In this document: positions 1 through 6,652 of the stretch, piece by piece
Numbering within the stretch: the first letter of the stretch is position 1
Layout of the letters: each line of letters starts with the position of its first letter
Assembly (NCBI GenBank): GCA_021204565.1
Contig: JAJPZE010000039.1
Location: 1-17,192, forward strand
Length of the DNA stretch: 17,192 nt
DNA from: Prevotella sp.
Lineage (GTDB): Bacteria > Bacteroidota > Bacteroidia > Bacteroidales > Bacteroidaceae
Direction of reading: 5' to 3'
The notes under the pieces: model-generated
Told to the model about the DNA's origin: nothing
The model's input: only the letters and a program-made list of their open reading frames with translations
The model's database searches: none
Translations under genes and position numbers: made by a program

Positions 1-40
1 GCCATATTTCAGTGTGGTGCCGGAGACGTTAGATAGAGAT
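1..40 (+). repeat. Partial copy A of hairpin repeat
   Basis: This is the cut-off end of a repeat whose fuller copies lie at about 50-170 (minus) and 243-363 (plus). It shares TTCAG(C/T)GTGG(G/T)G, then CGGAGACGT, with copy B read on the minus strand: about 22 aligned bases with 3 mismatches. Its core folds as CCATAT (2-7), loop TTCA (8-11), GTGTGG (12-17), six pairs of which two are U-G wobbles. The stem differs in sequence from the other copies but keeps the same loop. The window edge probably truncates the element. The alignment was made by eye. Confidence 0.5.
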
Positions 41-76
41 GAAGGAGAAGGGTATAATCCTTATCTAACGTCTTCG
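21..76. repeat. 15-bp inverted repeat with 26-base loop
   Basis: Bases 21-35 pair with 62-76: twelve perfect pairs (24-35 with 62-73) extended by a G-T wobble and two more pairs. The loop (36-61) is purine-rich. The dyad arises because the tail ends of copy A (plus) and copy B (minus), both containing ACGTTAGATA, face each other. It could form a long stem in RNA or cruciform DNA, and it could stop transcripts coming from either side. That role is inference. Confidence 0.6.
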
Positions 77-170
77 ACGTTATGTTCTCCCCACGTCTCC
101 GCCCCCACGCTGAAGCGTGGGGCTAACCTCATGACGACGTCTCCGACGTCTAAGAATAGTTCGTCTAACT
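50..170 (-). repeat. Copy B of hairpin repeat (three stem-loops)
   Basis: Read on the minus strand, this holds three stem-loops in order. The first is GACGTC/GACGTC with a 3-base loop (136-150). The second is a perfect 8-bp stem CCCCACGC/GCGTGGGG around TTCA (103-122). The third is AACGTC/GACGTT with a 3-base loop (67-81). The stretch aligns with copy C on the plus strand for about 120 bases, including 18 identical bases through the central stem-loop and AACGTCGAAGA in the third. Spacing between second and third stems differs by one base from copy C (20 versus 19), so a reading frame is not conserved. This argues for structural rather than coding function. Confidence 0.6.
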
Positions 171-171
171 C

Positions 172-244
172 CGCCTCACCCGTACCCCGTGCTCCCGATG
201 AGTGCACGCCCGAATACGCCTCACCCGCGCTCCACGCTCCCGAT
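172..244 (+). repeat. 28-bp direct repeat, two copies, 45-bp period
   Basis: Bases 172-199 and 217-244 are both of the form CGCCTCACCCG-N8-GCTCCCGAT, with 5 mismatches in 28 positions, all in the middle. The offset is 45 bases. The pair lies between the oppositely oriented hairpin repeats B and C. There are only two units and no third spacer, so this is a short tandem duplication and not a CRISPR array. Confidence 0.55.
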
Positions 245-363
245 ATTAGCCGGGCATTTATCAGACCTCGAAGAGGGCGTCCTAAGCATAGCCCCACGCT
301 TCAGCGCGGGGGGTGCGGCGCAGTCGCTATCAACGTCGAAGATGTTGAATAAGGATAAAGCAC
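243..363 (+). repeat. Copy C of hairpin repeat (three stem-loops)
   Basis: This is the plus-strand counterpart of copy B. Its stem-loops are CCTC/GAGG with loop GAA (266-276), CCCCACGC/GCGCGGGG around TTCA (292-311, one A-C mismatch that becomes a G-U pair on the opposite strand), and CAACGTC/GATGTTG with loop GAA (331-347). It ends in GAATAAGG, where copy B ends in AGATAAGG. B and C together form an imperfect inverted repeat of about 120 bp per arm around a 70-bp centre. Between about 364 and 499 I see no gene; only a 9-base piece (CGAAGATGT, minus strand, near 403-411) recalls the repeat. Confidence 0.6.
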
Positions 364-499
364 CCGCCCTCACCTTTGCACACGCGCTCTGCATCTATCC
401 CGGCACATCTTCGAATAGAGGAATAATCGGGTGGGGGAGAGCTTGTATTTCGCCCGTCCGCCGGCATATTTTGCGTGCGGGTTATGCTTGGCGGTTGCT

Positions 500-512
500 C
501 CGCCTGAGGCGG
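500..512 (-). terminator. Hairpin just past the stop of the PAP2 gene
   Basis: A CCGCC-TCA-GGCGG stem-loop (5 bp, 3-base loop) begins one base after the TAA stop of the last gene of the operon. No run of T follows, so it is not a classical rho-independent terminator. It may still mark the 3' end of the message or protect it. Its position at the end of the operon is the main support. Confidence 0.3.
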
Positions 513-513
513 G

Positions 514-2733
514 TTAAAAGCGTATTGCGGCGCTGCCGGAGAGGAGCAGGGCGTGAAGGGCGGCGTGTTCGGACGAGGGCGAAGGGAGCACTTCGTAGTC
601 GATGCCGGCTCGGAAAGCGAGGTGTTGCTTGGGGCGCAGACTGATGTTCAGCCCGGCGAGTGCGCACGCGCCGGCGGTTGATTTGCCGTCGGTGAGGTTG
701 CTTTTGTTGCCGGGAAAGCGGGTCAGACCGCAGAGCAGTTTCGCTCCGAGCGCCACGCGCGGGTGGAGCGGACAGGCAAAAAAGCATCCGGCTTTATACG
801 AGAGAAAGCGCGAGGTATAGTCGGTCAGCGAGCCTCCGGCGTCGTTGTAACTGATGTCGGAGAGGCTTATTTGCCCGCCGAAGCCGACGTGGCGGGTAAT
901 GAAATATGCGCCTTCGACACCCATTGTCGCGCCGTTGGCGGAGCGTAAGCCGCGGTTTTGACCCATACGATACCTCTTCAGCGGCACGTAAAAGCCGGCG
1001 TAGGACCCGATGAAATGGGGCTTTTTGTCGTCGCTGAGGACAACTGCCGACTCCCGTTCCCAACTCTTTCGTTGGCTCGGAAAGATGAAATCGGAGAGCC
1101 AGCTCCCGAATTCCGCGCCGATTATGCCTATACCCGCCCCGACAAGAACATCGCTCAGCCAGTGCTTGTCCCGCATTATACGCATCACTCCGGTTGCCGT
1201 AGCGACGGTGTAAGCCGAGTAACCGACCCACGGGCCGTAATCTCCGTACTCCTTATACAAAAGCGTCGCCGCCATAAAAGCCCCGGCGGTGTGGACCGAG
1301 GGCATACTGTGCTTGTTGCTTCCGTCGGGGCGCTCCACGCCCGTAATGTTCTTCAGCCCGTTTGAAACAAGATTTACGGCGACGAGCGAGATGACGTTCG
1401 ACGTTATGCGCTTGGGGAACATGCTCCGCCCTTTCACGCCCGCGAACGTCAATAAGTACGACACAACCATCGGAGAATATTGCAAATAATCGTCGACGGA
1501 CGCACGGTAATGCGGGGTAAAGTCGTTTCGAAGCGAACGGAAATGACGGGTATGGCTCTTCACCAACAGCCCCGCGGCAATCAGCGCGCCGCCCGTATAC
1601 GCCGTCTGAACCCATCTGCCGGACAATATCCGCTCAATCTTCGGGATATAAACGGCGGTGTCGCGCGGAATATCAAATGCGGTTTCGCCGGATAATTCGG
1701 GGGTTTCAACCGTGAGCGAGCTGTCGCCGAGTATTCCGACACGTATGTAGTCTTGCAGCCGGAAGAGGGCGTTTCCCGCTCCGTTTTGCGCGTCGGAGAG
1801 GAGAAGAATGGTTTGCCGGCCGTCGCGCAAACGAATGCCGGGGCACATCCCTTCGTAGTTGGCGATGTCCTTTCGCGTAAGATTGAGGCGCGTCGACCAT
1901 TTCGTTTGCAAGGTCTTGACGCTGTCTTCGGGGGAGAAGAGATAGAGCCGGCAGTCGACACGATTGCCGATATTGTTCTTTGTCGTCAATACTTCGCGTT
2001 CGAGTATGAGCAGTTTGCCGTTGTCGAGAGCCAATATCCCGGGCACTCCCGCAATAATCCGCCTGTGGCGTTTGCCGGGTTCGGGCGCGTCGGTTTGATA
2101 GACGAACTGACGCGCGGGCATAAGATTCTTGTCGAAAGACTGGAGCCGGAGCCGCGCCGTAACGGGGTTCGCGGGGGTCGGGAGAGGGCCGTCGGCGCGT
2201 AAAGAATTCTCAGTACAGGTCCAGAAAAGCCCGGATTTGCCGGAGTATCCGAGCGCTTCGAAGCCGTAGTTAGGGTAGATGCTGTCGACGGAAAACGCCT
2301 CCGGCACGGCGAGCGACCTGCCCGTACGCTGCCCGTCGAGCGTGTATTCGGCAATCATCTGGTCGTCTTCGGCGGAGATAAACACCGTCGCGCTGTCCGG
2401 GAAAACGGCTATTCCCTCGGCGTCCCGTGCCGGCAGACCGCCCGCATGAAAGGCGATCAGCTCCGTCTTCTCCACACGTCCCGTCGTCTCGTTCTGCACG
2501 ATACGGAACTCATAGAAGCCGTCCGCGTCTTGCTTGTCGCTAATTACGGCGTAGCGTGAGTTGCCCAACGGCGTTATGCCGCTATAGTTGCCCGGCGGTA
2601 TGCCCCAAATGCCGAGCTTCTGCGGGCGCAATAACTCCACTTGTGCATATCCGCTCCCGGCGCACAACAGGGCAAGTACGGTTATGAGCAGAGTGCGCAA
2701 GAGCGGGGCGCGGAGCGCGTTCGTGGTTTTCAT
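514..2733 (-). CDS. Secreted phytase-like / PAP2 phosphatase / outer-membrane barrel fusion
   Basis: 739 residues in four parts. A signal peptide (1-30) ends in GYA-Q. A domain resembling the esterase-like/phytase-like beta-propeller family (about 40-345) shows SGI...SDK (51-67), DAEG (104-107), NYGFEAL (155-161) and a late YEGM (293-296). A PAP2 phosphatase domain (about 365-550) has all three catalytic motifs: K461-x6-R468-P469, P478-S-V-H481-T, and R518-x5-H524-x3-D528. A final strand-rich part (about 570-739) ends in Phe, as outer-membrane barrels do. The PAP2 part should dephosphorylate lipid phosphates such as undecaprenyl or phosphatidylglycerol phosphate. The substrate of the propeller part cannot be read from sequence. 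The ATG at 2733 was chosen because it starts the signal peptide and overlaps the ybeY stop as ATGA. The frame stays open 115 codons further upstream, but that part is out-of-frame ybeY. It is the last gene of the operon. Confidence 0.85.
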   Translation of the reverse strand: MKTTNALRAPLLRTLLITVLALLCAGSGYAQVELLRPQKLGIWGIPPGNYSGITPLGNSRYAVISDKQDADGFYEFRIVQNETTGRVEKTELIAFHAGGLPARDAEGIAVFPDSATVFISAEDDQMIAEYTLDGQRTGRSLAVPEAFSVDSIYPNYGFEALGYSGKSGLFWTCTENSLRADGPLPTPANPVTARLRLQSFDKNLMPARQFVYQTDAPEPGKRHRRIIAGVPGILALDNGKLLILEREVLTTKNNIGNRVDCRLYLFSPEDSVKTLQTKWSTRLNLTRKDIANYEGMCPGIRLRDGRQTILLLSDAQNGAGNALFRLQDYIRVGILGDSSLTVETPELSGETAFDIPRDTAVYIPKIERILSGRWVQTAYTGGALIAAGLLVKSHTRHFRSLRNDFTPHYRASVDDYLQYSPMVVSYLLTFAGVKGRSMFPKRITSNVISLVAVNLVSNGLKNITGVERPDGSNKHSMPSVHTAGAFMAATLLYKEYGDYGPWVGYSAYTVATATGVMRIMRDKHWLSDVLVGAGIGIIGAEFGSWLSDFIFPSQRKSWERESAVVLSDDKKPHFIGSYAGFYVPLKRYRMGQNRGLRSANGATMGVEGAYFITRHVGFGGQISLSDISYNDAGGSLTDYTSRFLSYKAGCFFACPLHPRVALGAKLLCGLTRFPGNKSNLTDGKSTAGACALAGLNISLRPKQHLAFRAGIDYEVLPSPSSEHAALHALLLSGSAAIRF

Positions 2734-3140
2734 AACATCGCCAAAGCCTTGTTCTCCGCCGCCTCCATGAGCGCCCGACAGCCCGGTCCCTTGTCGTTTA
2801 AGCCGCAGAGATGGAGTATGCCGTGAATGATTACGCGGTGCAGCTCCTCGTCGTAAGGACGGCCGAAGAGGAGCGCGTTGCTCCTGACAGTGTCGAGCGA
2901 GATGATGATGTCGCCCGAAATGGCGCCGCCCGAAGAGTAGTCGAACGTGATTATATCGGTGAAATAATCGTGGTGAAGATACTCCCGGTTGACCTCCAAT
3001 ATCTTCCCGTCGGTCGTGAAAAGATATCCGACGTCGGTTATCAGCTTGCCGTACGACGCGGCCACACGGCGCAGCCATGCCGTCGTTTCCCGCCGCTTAA
3101 TCTTCGGGAACGCTACTCCCTCAACGTTATACGTAATCAT
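2730..3140 (-). CDS. ybeY: YbeY endoribonuclease / rRNA maturation factor
   Basis: 136 residues, a single-domain zinc-dependent RNase needed for 16S rRNA 3' maturation and 70S ribosome quality control. The signature is HGILHLCGLND (H106, H110, D116). The third metal ligand is Asp where E. coli has His, a substitution I believe is usual in Bacteroidetes. The upstream HDYFTDIITFDY (57-68) and GDIIIS (76-81) blocks also fit the family. The ATG at 3140 shares one base with the coaD stop (TAATG), and its own stop overlaps the next start by four bases (ATGA). Translational coupling is likely on both sides. A longer open frame to 3311 lacks family similarity and overlaps coaD, so I rejected it. Confidence 0.93.
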   Translation of the reverse strand: MITYNVEGVAFPKIKRRETTAWLRRVAASYGKLITDVGYLFTTDGKILEVNREYLHHDYFTDIITFDYSSGGAISGDIIISLDTVRSNALLFGRPYDEELHRVIIHGILHLCGLNDKGPGCRALMEAAENKALAML

Positions 3141-3574
3141 TATTTCGACTGTTCGCCGGCTTTTGCCCTTAATGCGGTGCTGTTTGTCTCCTCGAATTCT
3201 CTGTCGGCGCAAAACAGAAGGGTATCTATCCCGCCCCGCTCCTTGTTCCAAAGGGCTTGTTCTTGTTCGCAGACGAAGTCCTTGGCGTTGCGTACGCCCT
3301 TGATTATGCACATTGCATGGTGCCTTCGGGCGAAGTCGGCGGTCAGCCCGTCGTTCGCTTCGACGGTTACTCTCCTCTCTTCGCGGTAGATACGGCGTAT
3401 CGTTTCGACGCGCTCCGCCGTTGTTTTGGCATAGTGTTTATCGGGGTTTATGCTCACGGCAATGATTATTTCGTCGAACAATTCCAACGCCCGCGCCACG
3501 ATATTTGCGTGCCCGGCGTGAAAAGGATCGAAGCTCCCGGCGAACACCGCCTTACGCGAAGAGGGTCGGCTCAT
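3140..3574 (-). CDS. coaD: Phosphopantetheine adenylyltransferase
   Basis: 144 residues. The enzyme transfers AMP from ATP to 4'-phosphopantetheine, the penultimate step of coenzyme A synthesis, in the cytoplasm. Visible signatures are GSFDPFHAGH (13-22), the nucleotidyltransferase (T/H)xGH motif; the DEIIIAVSINPDK strand (34-46); and KGVRNAKDF (92-100), in place of the usual RGxR-DFEYE. The C-terminal ISST-x-RE element is degenerate (NSTALRAK), and the protein ends soon after, about 10-15 residues shorter than typical CoaD. It may still be active, but the substrate-contacting end is unusual. The ATG at 3574 lies inside the end of ruvB (23-base overlap); a GTG start ten codons in would shrink the overlap. 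It shares a base with ybeY downstream. Confidence 0.9.
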   Translation of the reverse strand: MSRPSSRKAVFAGSFDPFHAGHANIVARALELFDEIIIAVSINPDKHYAKTTAERVETIRRIYREERRVTVEANDGLTADFARRHHAMCIIKGVRNAKDFVCEQEQALWNKERGGIDTLLFCADREFEETNSTALRAKAGEQSK

Positions 3575-4583
3575 TAGGATTGATGTTGTGTGCGCTTCGC
3601 CCGAAATGCTTAAAAGCCAGCTCCGTAGCCACTCTGCCCCGTGATGTCCGTTTGATGAACCCCTCCATAATCAGGAATGGCTCGTACACCTCCTCTATCG
3701 TGCCGCTATCTTCACCGATGGCTGTGGCTATTGTAGAGATGCCGACTGGTCCGCCGGAGAACTTGTCGATAATACAAAGCAGGATCTTATTATCTATCTC
3801 GTCCAAACCGTAACTGTCGATATTGAGCGCCGTGAGCGCCATGTTGGCGATATTAAAGTCAATTCGCCCGTCGCCTTTAACTTGCGCGAAGTCCCGCACG
3901 CGCCGGAGTAAGGCGTTGGCTATACGCGGCGTACCCCTCGAGCGGCGGCTGATTTCGCCCGCCGCCTCGTCCGTTATCGCCACGCGCATTATCTTTGCCG
4001 AGCGGTGAACAATGGTTTTCAACGTCTCCGGGTCGTAATATTCAAGGTGCATATTTATCCCGAAACGCGCGCGCAGAGGGGCGGTCAGCATGCCGCTCCG
4101 CGTAGTTGCACCGACGAGCGTGAACGGGTTAAGGTCGATCTGAATGCTCCTCGCCGAAGGCCCCTTATCAATCATAATGTCGATACGATAATCCTCCATA
4201 GCGGAGTAGAGGTACTCTTCGACGACGGGATTCAAACGGTGAATCTCGTCAATAAATAAGACATCATTAGTCTCGAGCGAAGTTAATATGCCCGCTAAGT
4301 CCCCCGGCTTGTCGAGCACGGGTCCGCTCGTGATTTTCAATCCCACACCTAATTCATTGGCGATTATCGCCGCAAGGGTCGTCTTGCCCAAGCCCGGAGG
4401 CCCGTGGAGCAGTGTATGGTCGAGCGGTTCGCCCCGGTATTTCGCCGCCTCGACAAAGATACGCAGATTGCTGACCAACTGCCGCTGACCGCTGAAATCG
4501 TCGAAGGTCAGCGGTCGGAGCGCCGTCTCGAACTCCTTTTCCGCAGTGTTGCGGGAGCTGTGTATATTGAAATCGTCGTTCAT
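3552..4583 (-). CDS. ruvB: Holliday junction branch-migration helicase RuvB
   Basis: 343 residues, full family length. This is the AAA+ motor of the RuvABC resolvasome, driving branch migration during recombination repair. Motifs seen are Walker A GPPGLGKT (61-68), Walker B LFIDEIH (109-115), sensor-1 GATTRSG (158-164) followed by LTAPLRARFG with the arginine finger, and sensor-2 GTPRIANAL. The C-terminal winged-helix part shows GGPVGISTIA and the RTSRGRVAT segment. The start ATG at 4583 follows the Fur-family stop by 18 bases of AT-rich sequence without a Shine-Dalgarno motif, as is common in this phylum. ruvA and ruvC are not in the window. Confidence 0.97.
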   Translation of the reverse strand: MNDDFNIHSSRNTAEKEFETALRPLTFDDFSGQRQLVSNLRIFVEAAKYRGEPLDHTLLHGPPGLGKTTLAAIIANELGVGLKITSGPVLDKPGDLAGILTSLETNDVLFIDEIHRLNPVVEEYLYSAMEDYRIDIMIDKGPSARSIQIDLNPFTLVGATTRSGMLTAPLRARFGINMHLEYYDPETLKTIVHRSAKIMRVAITDEAAGEISRRSRGTPRIANALLRRVRDFAQVKGDGRIDFNIANMALTALNIDSYGLDEIDNKILLCIIDKFSGGPVGISTIATAIGEDSGTIEEVYEPFLIMEGFIKRTSRGRVATELAFKHFGRSAHNINPNEPTLFA

Positions 4584-4601
4584 TTATATGATTAATTCGC
4601 G

Positions 4602-5051
4602 TTATAACCGCCGCTCACGCCTCTCCCGGCGGTACGAACACTCCGGGCAAAGCCCTTTTATGACGTAGTTGATCCCCTGAAGAACGAAGCCGGCGGGCAA
4701 GCTCACGCCAGGCGCGTGTATATCTCTCAGGCAGAACGTACGCAGGCACTCCGTGCAACAGAAGTGGATATGCCCGTCGCGGAACACATCTTCGCCGGTA
4801 TCGTCGCTTAGCGCGTACTTCATCGCACCCGTGCCGTCGTCTGCCGCGTGGATAAGTTCGTGAGCGAGAAAGATGGCGAGAGTGCGCGAAATAGTTGACT
4901 TATCGACCGTCGGCAGACAACGTTCCAGCTCCGGCAACGACACCATTTGGCCCCCGCGAAAGAACTCCCGGAGCACCAAGAGCCGCGTCGACGTCGGCTT
5001 TATACCCTTCTCGGCGAGCCTGTCGGCGTAATATGTCTCGTCCGTAATCAC
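4602..5051 (-). CDS. Fur-family transcriptional regulator
   Basis: 149 residues with a GTG start. The N-terminal winged helix (about 10-85) holds a recognition helix around DKSTISRTLAIF (50-61), followed by DDGTGAMKYAL, a form common in Bacteroidetes Fur-like proteins. The dimerisation and metal domain has GHIHF (93-97) and two CxxC pairs, C99/C102 and C135/C138, which should form the structural zinc site. Whether it senses iron, zinc or peroxide cannot be told from sequence. The GTG at 5051 was chosen because it overlaps the S41 protease stop as GTGA and is preceded by AGGAAAAGGA, one of the few good ribosome binding sites here. The frame is open to 5141, but that part is shadow of the protease gene. 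No Fur box was found in the promoter region. Confidence 0.88.
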   Translation of the reverse strand: MITDETYYADRLAEKGIKPTSTRLLVLREFFRGGQMVSLPELERCLPTVDKSTISRTLAIFLAHELIHAADDGTGAMKYALSDDTGEDVFRDGHIHFCCTECLRTFCLRDIHAPGVSLPAGFVLQGINYVIKGLCPECSYRRERRERRL

Positions 5052-6652
5052 TCCTTTTCCTCTTCTTCCAGTATCGCCACGGCGCGTTCGACCGCTTTGC
5101 TCGCAGTGTTCAAAATGCGGAAATACGCCGTCATATCCCATAAGTCGCGCGCCGCGAGAGCCTTTAACTGGAGCGAAAGCATCGGGATTGTCGCCTGCTG
5201 TTCGTCGGCGTCCCGCGGCTTGATACCCATCGTATCCGCCTCTTCGAAGATACCTCTGACGACGCTTTCCGGCGTCTCGAAACGCGCGATAAAGTCGTCC
5301 GCGCCCGCATACTCCGCCTTTAATGCCTTGCGATTGCCGTCAACATAACGCAACGAAGCGCCGATAACGAGACCCCGCGCGGCAAGTTGGCGATGATAAT
5401 ATGTCAACTGAGCCGTGTCCAACGGTACGAACTCGTCGGGCATAATCCCCCCGCCGCCATACACCGGACGCCCCCGACGCAACGTTGTATATAAGAGCGA
5501 GTCCGCAAAATTAATACTGTCGGCAGAGTATAACTCCCCCCGACGGAGCCTGTTCTCCAAGTCCATCCCGTAGTCCTCCGCATCTCCTTTCTCGTACGGC
5601 TTCTGTATACACCGCCCCGAAGGCGTGTAATAATGCGACACCGTAAGGCGAAGCATCGAGCCGTCGCCAAACTCAATCGGCTTCTGAACCAAGCCCTTGC
5701 CGAACGTCCGCCTGCCGATAATCACACCTCTGTCCTCGTCCTGTATCGCCCCCGATAATATCTCTGCCGCCGAAGCCGTGTATTCATTCACTAATACAGC
5801 CACCCGACCGTCTAACAGCTTGCCCCGTCCGTCGGCGCGAAACTCCTGACGCGGGCTTCTCCGACCCTCGGTATAGACAATCAAATCATTATTTTGCAGG
5901 AACTCGTTCGCAATCTTTACCGCGCTTTGAAGGTATCCCCCGCCGTTCTCCTGCAAATCAATCACCAAGTCCCGCATACCCCGAAACCTCAATGAATCTA
6001 CGCTCCGGATAAACTCGTCGTATGTTGTCATCCCGAAGCTCCCTATCCTTATGTATCCGATTTGCGGGGTTAACATATACGCCGCGTCAACTGTCGTAAC
6101 CGGTATCCTGTCCCGCTTCACGTCGAAAACCAACTCCCCGGCTATCCCGCGGCGGACTATGCCCAAGCGCGCCGTCGTTCCTTTCTTCCCGCGAAGACGC
6201 CTCATAATCTCCTCGCGGCGCATCTTCACCCCCGCTATCGTGGTGTCGTTCACGCTCACTATACGGTCGCCCGCGAGTATGCCCGCCTTTTCCGAGGGGC
6301 CTCCGGCAACCGTTTGTATGACAAGAAGTGTGTCCCCGGACATGTTGAACTCAACTCCGATACCCTCAAACGACCCTTCGAGCGGCTCCGTAAGGCTCTC
6401 CGTCTCTTTCGCAGTCGTATAAGACGAGTGCGGATCCAACCCCCGAAGCATCCCGCGAATAGCGTCCTCGACCAACTTGTCCTCATCTACCGTGTCGACA
6501 TATAGGTTGTTTATCGCCCCCTCAGCCATTTGCAACTTGCGTATGACATTAGTGTTGAACGTCAGTCGCTGCGCCCGGAGACCGGCAAAACCCCACATCA
6601 ACAAAATTATAACGACAACAACTCTGCGCACGTCCTCGACACTCTCTTTCAT
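5048..6652 (-). CDS. CtpA/Prc-type S41 carboxyl-terminal processing protease
   Basis: 534 residues with an N-terminal hydrophobic segment (11-27), a signal peptide ending near RAQ or a membrane anchor, placing it in the periplasm. A PDZ domain (about 92-180) contains FEGIGVEF and GPSEKAGILAGDRI. The S41 serine-protease core has Ser294 in YTASAAEILSGA and Lys319 in RTFGKGLVQ, the Ser-Lys dyad, plus the IDLQENGGGYL block (231-241). Such proteases trim or degrade periplasmic proteins from their C-termini. The ATG at 6652 overlaps the parE stop as ATGA, and the stop overlaps the Fur GTG as GTGA. A parE-protease neighbourhood is, from memory, common in Bacteroidales. The C-terminal 100 residues are less conserved and helical in look. 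Confidence 0.93.
   Translation of the reverse strand: MKESVEDVRRVVVVIILLMWGFAGLRAQRLTFNTNVIRKLQMAEGAINNLYVDTVDEDKLVEDAIRGMLRGLDPHSSYTTAKETESLTEPLEGSFEGIGVEFNMSGDTLLVIQTVAGGPSEKAGILAGDRIVSVNDTTIAGVKMRREEIMRRLRGKKGTTARLGIVRRGIAGELVFDVKRDRIPVTTVDAAYMLTPQIGYIRIGSFGMTTYDEFIRSVDSLRFRGMRDLVIDLQENGGGYLQSAVKIANEFLQNNDLIVYTEGRRSPRQEFRADGRGKLLDGRVAVLVNEYTASAAEILSGAIQDEDRGVIIGRRTFGKGLVQKPIEFGDGSMLRLTVSHYYTPSGRCIQKPYEKGDAEDYGMDLENRLRRGELYSADSINFADSLLYTTLRRGRPVYGGGGIMPDEFVPLDTAQLTYYHRQLAARGLVIGASLRYVDGNRKALKAEYAGADDFIARFETPESVVRGIFEEADTMGIKPRDADEQQATIPMLSLQLKALAARDLWDMTAYFRILNTASKAVERAVAILEEEEKE

Noticed and set aside
1..363. CRISPR array
   Set aside because: The repeats are long, few, imperfect and in alternating orientation. 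The direct repeat has only two units, and no cas gene is present.
14..644. Plus-strand ORFs (112 and 151 codons) across the repeat region and gene end
   Set aside because: They read through the hairpin repeats, share no frame between repeat copies, and the second runs antisense into the PAP2 gene.
2734..3078. 115-codon upstream extension of the phytase/PAP2 frame
   Set aside because: It is the out-of-frame shadow of ybeY, is rich in Arg and His with no family similarity, and a signal peptide begins exactly at the inner ATG.
4454..4461. Perfect -7 boxes (TAnnTTTG, minus strand) here and at 6602-6609 and 8443-8450
   Set aside because: None has a TTTG at the required 19-21 bases upstream, and all lie inside coding sequence.
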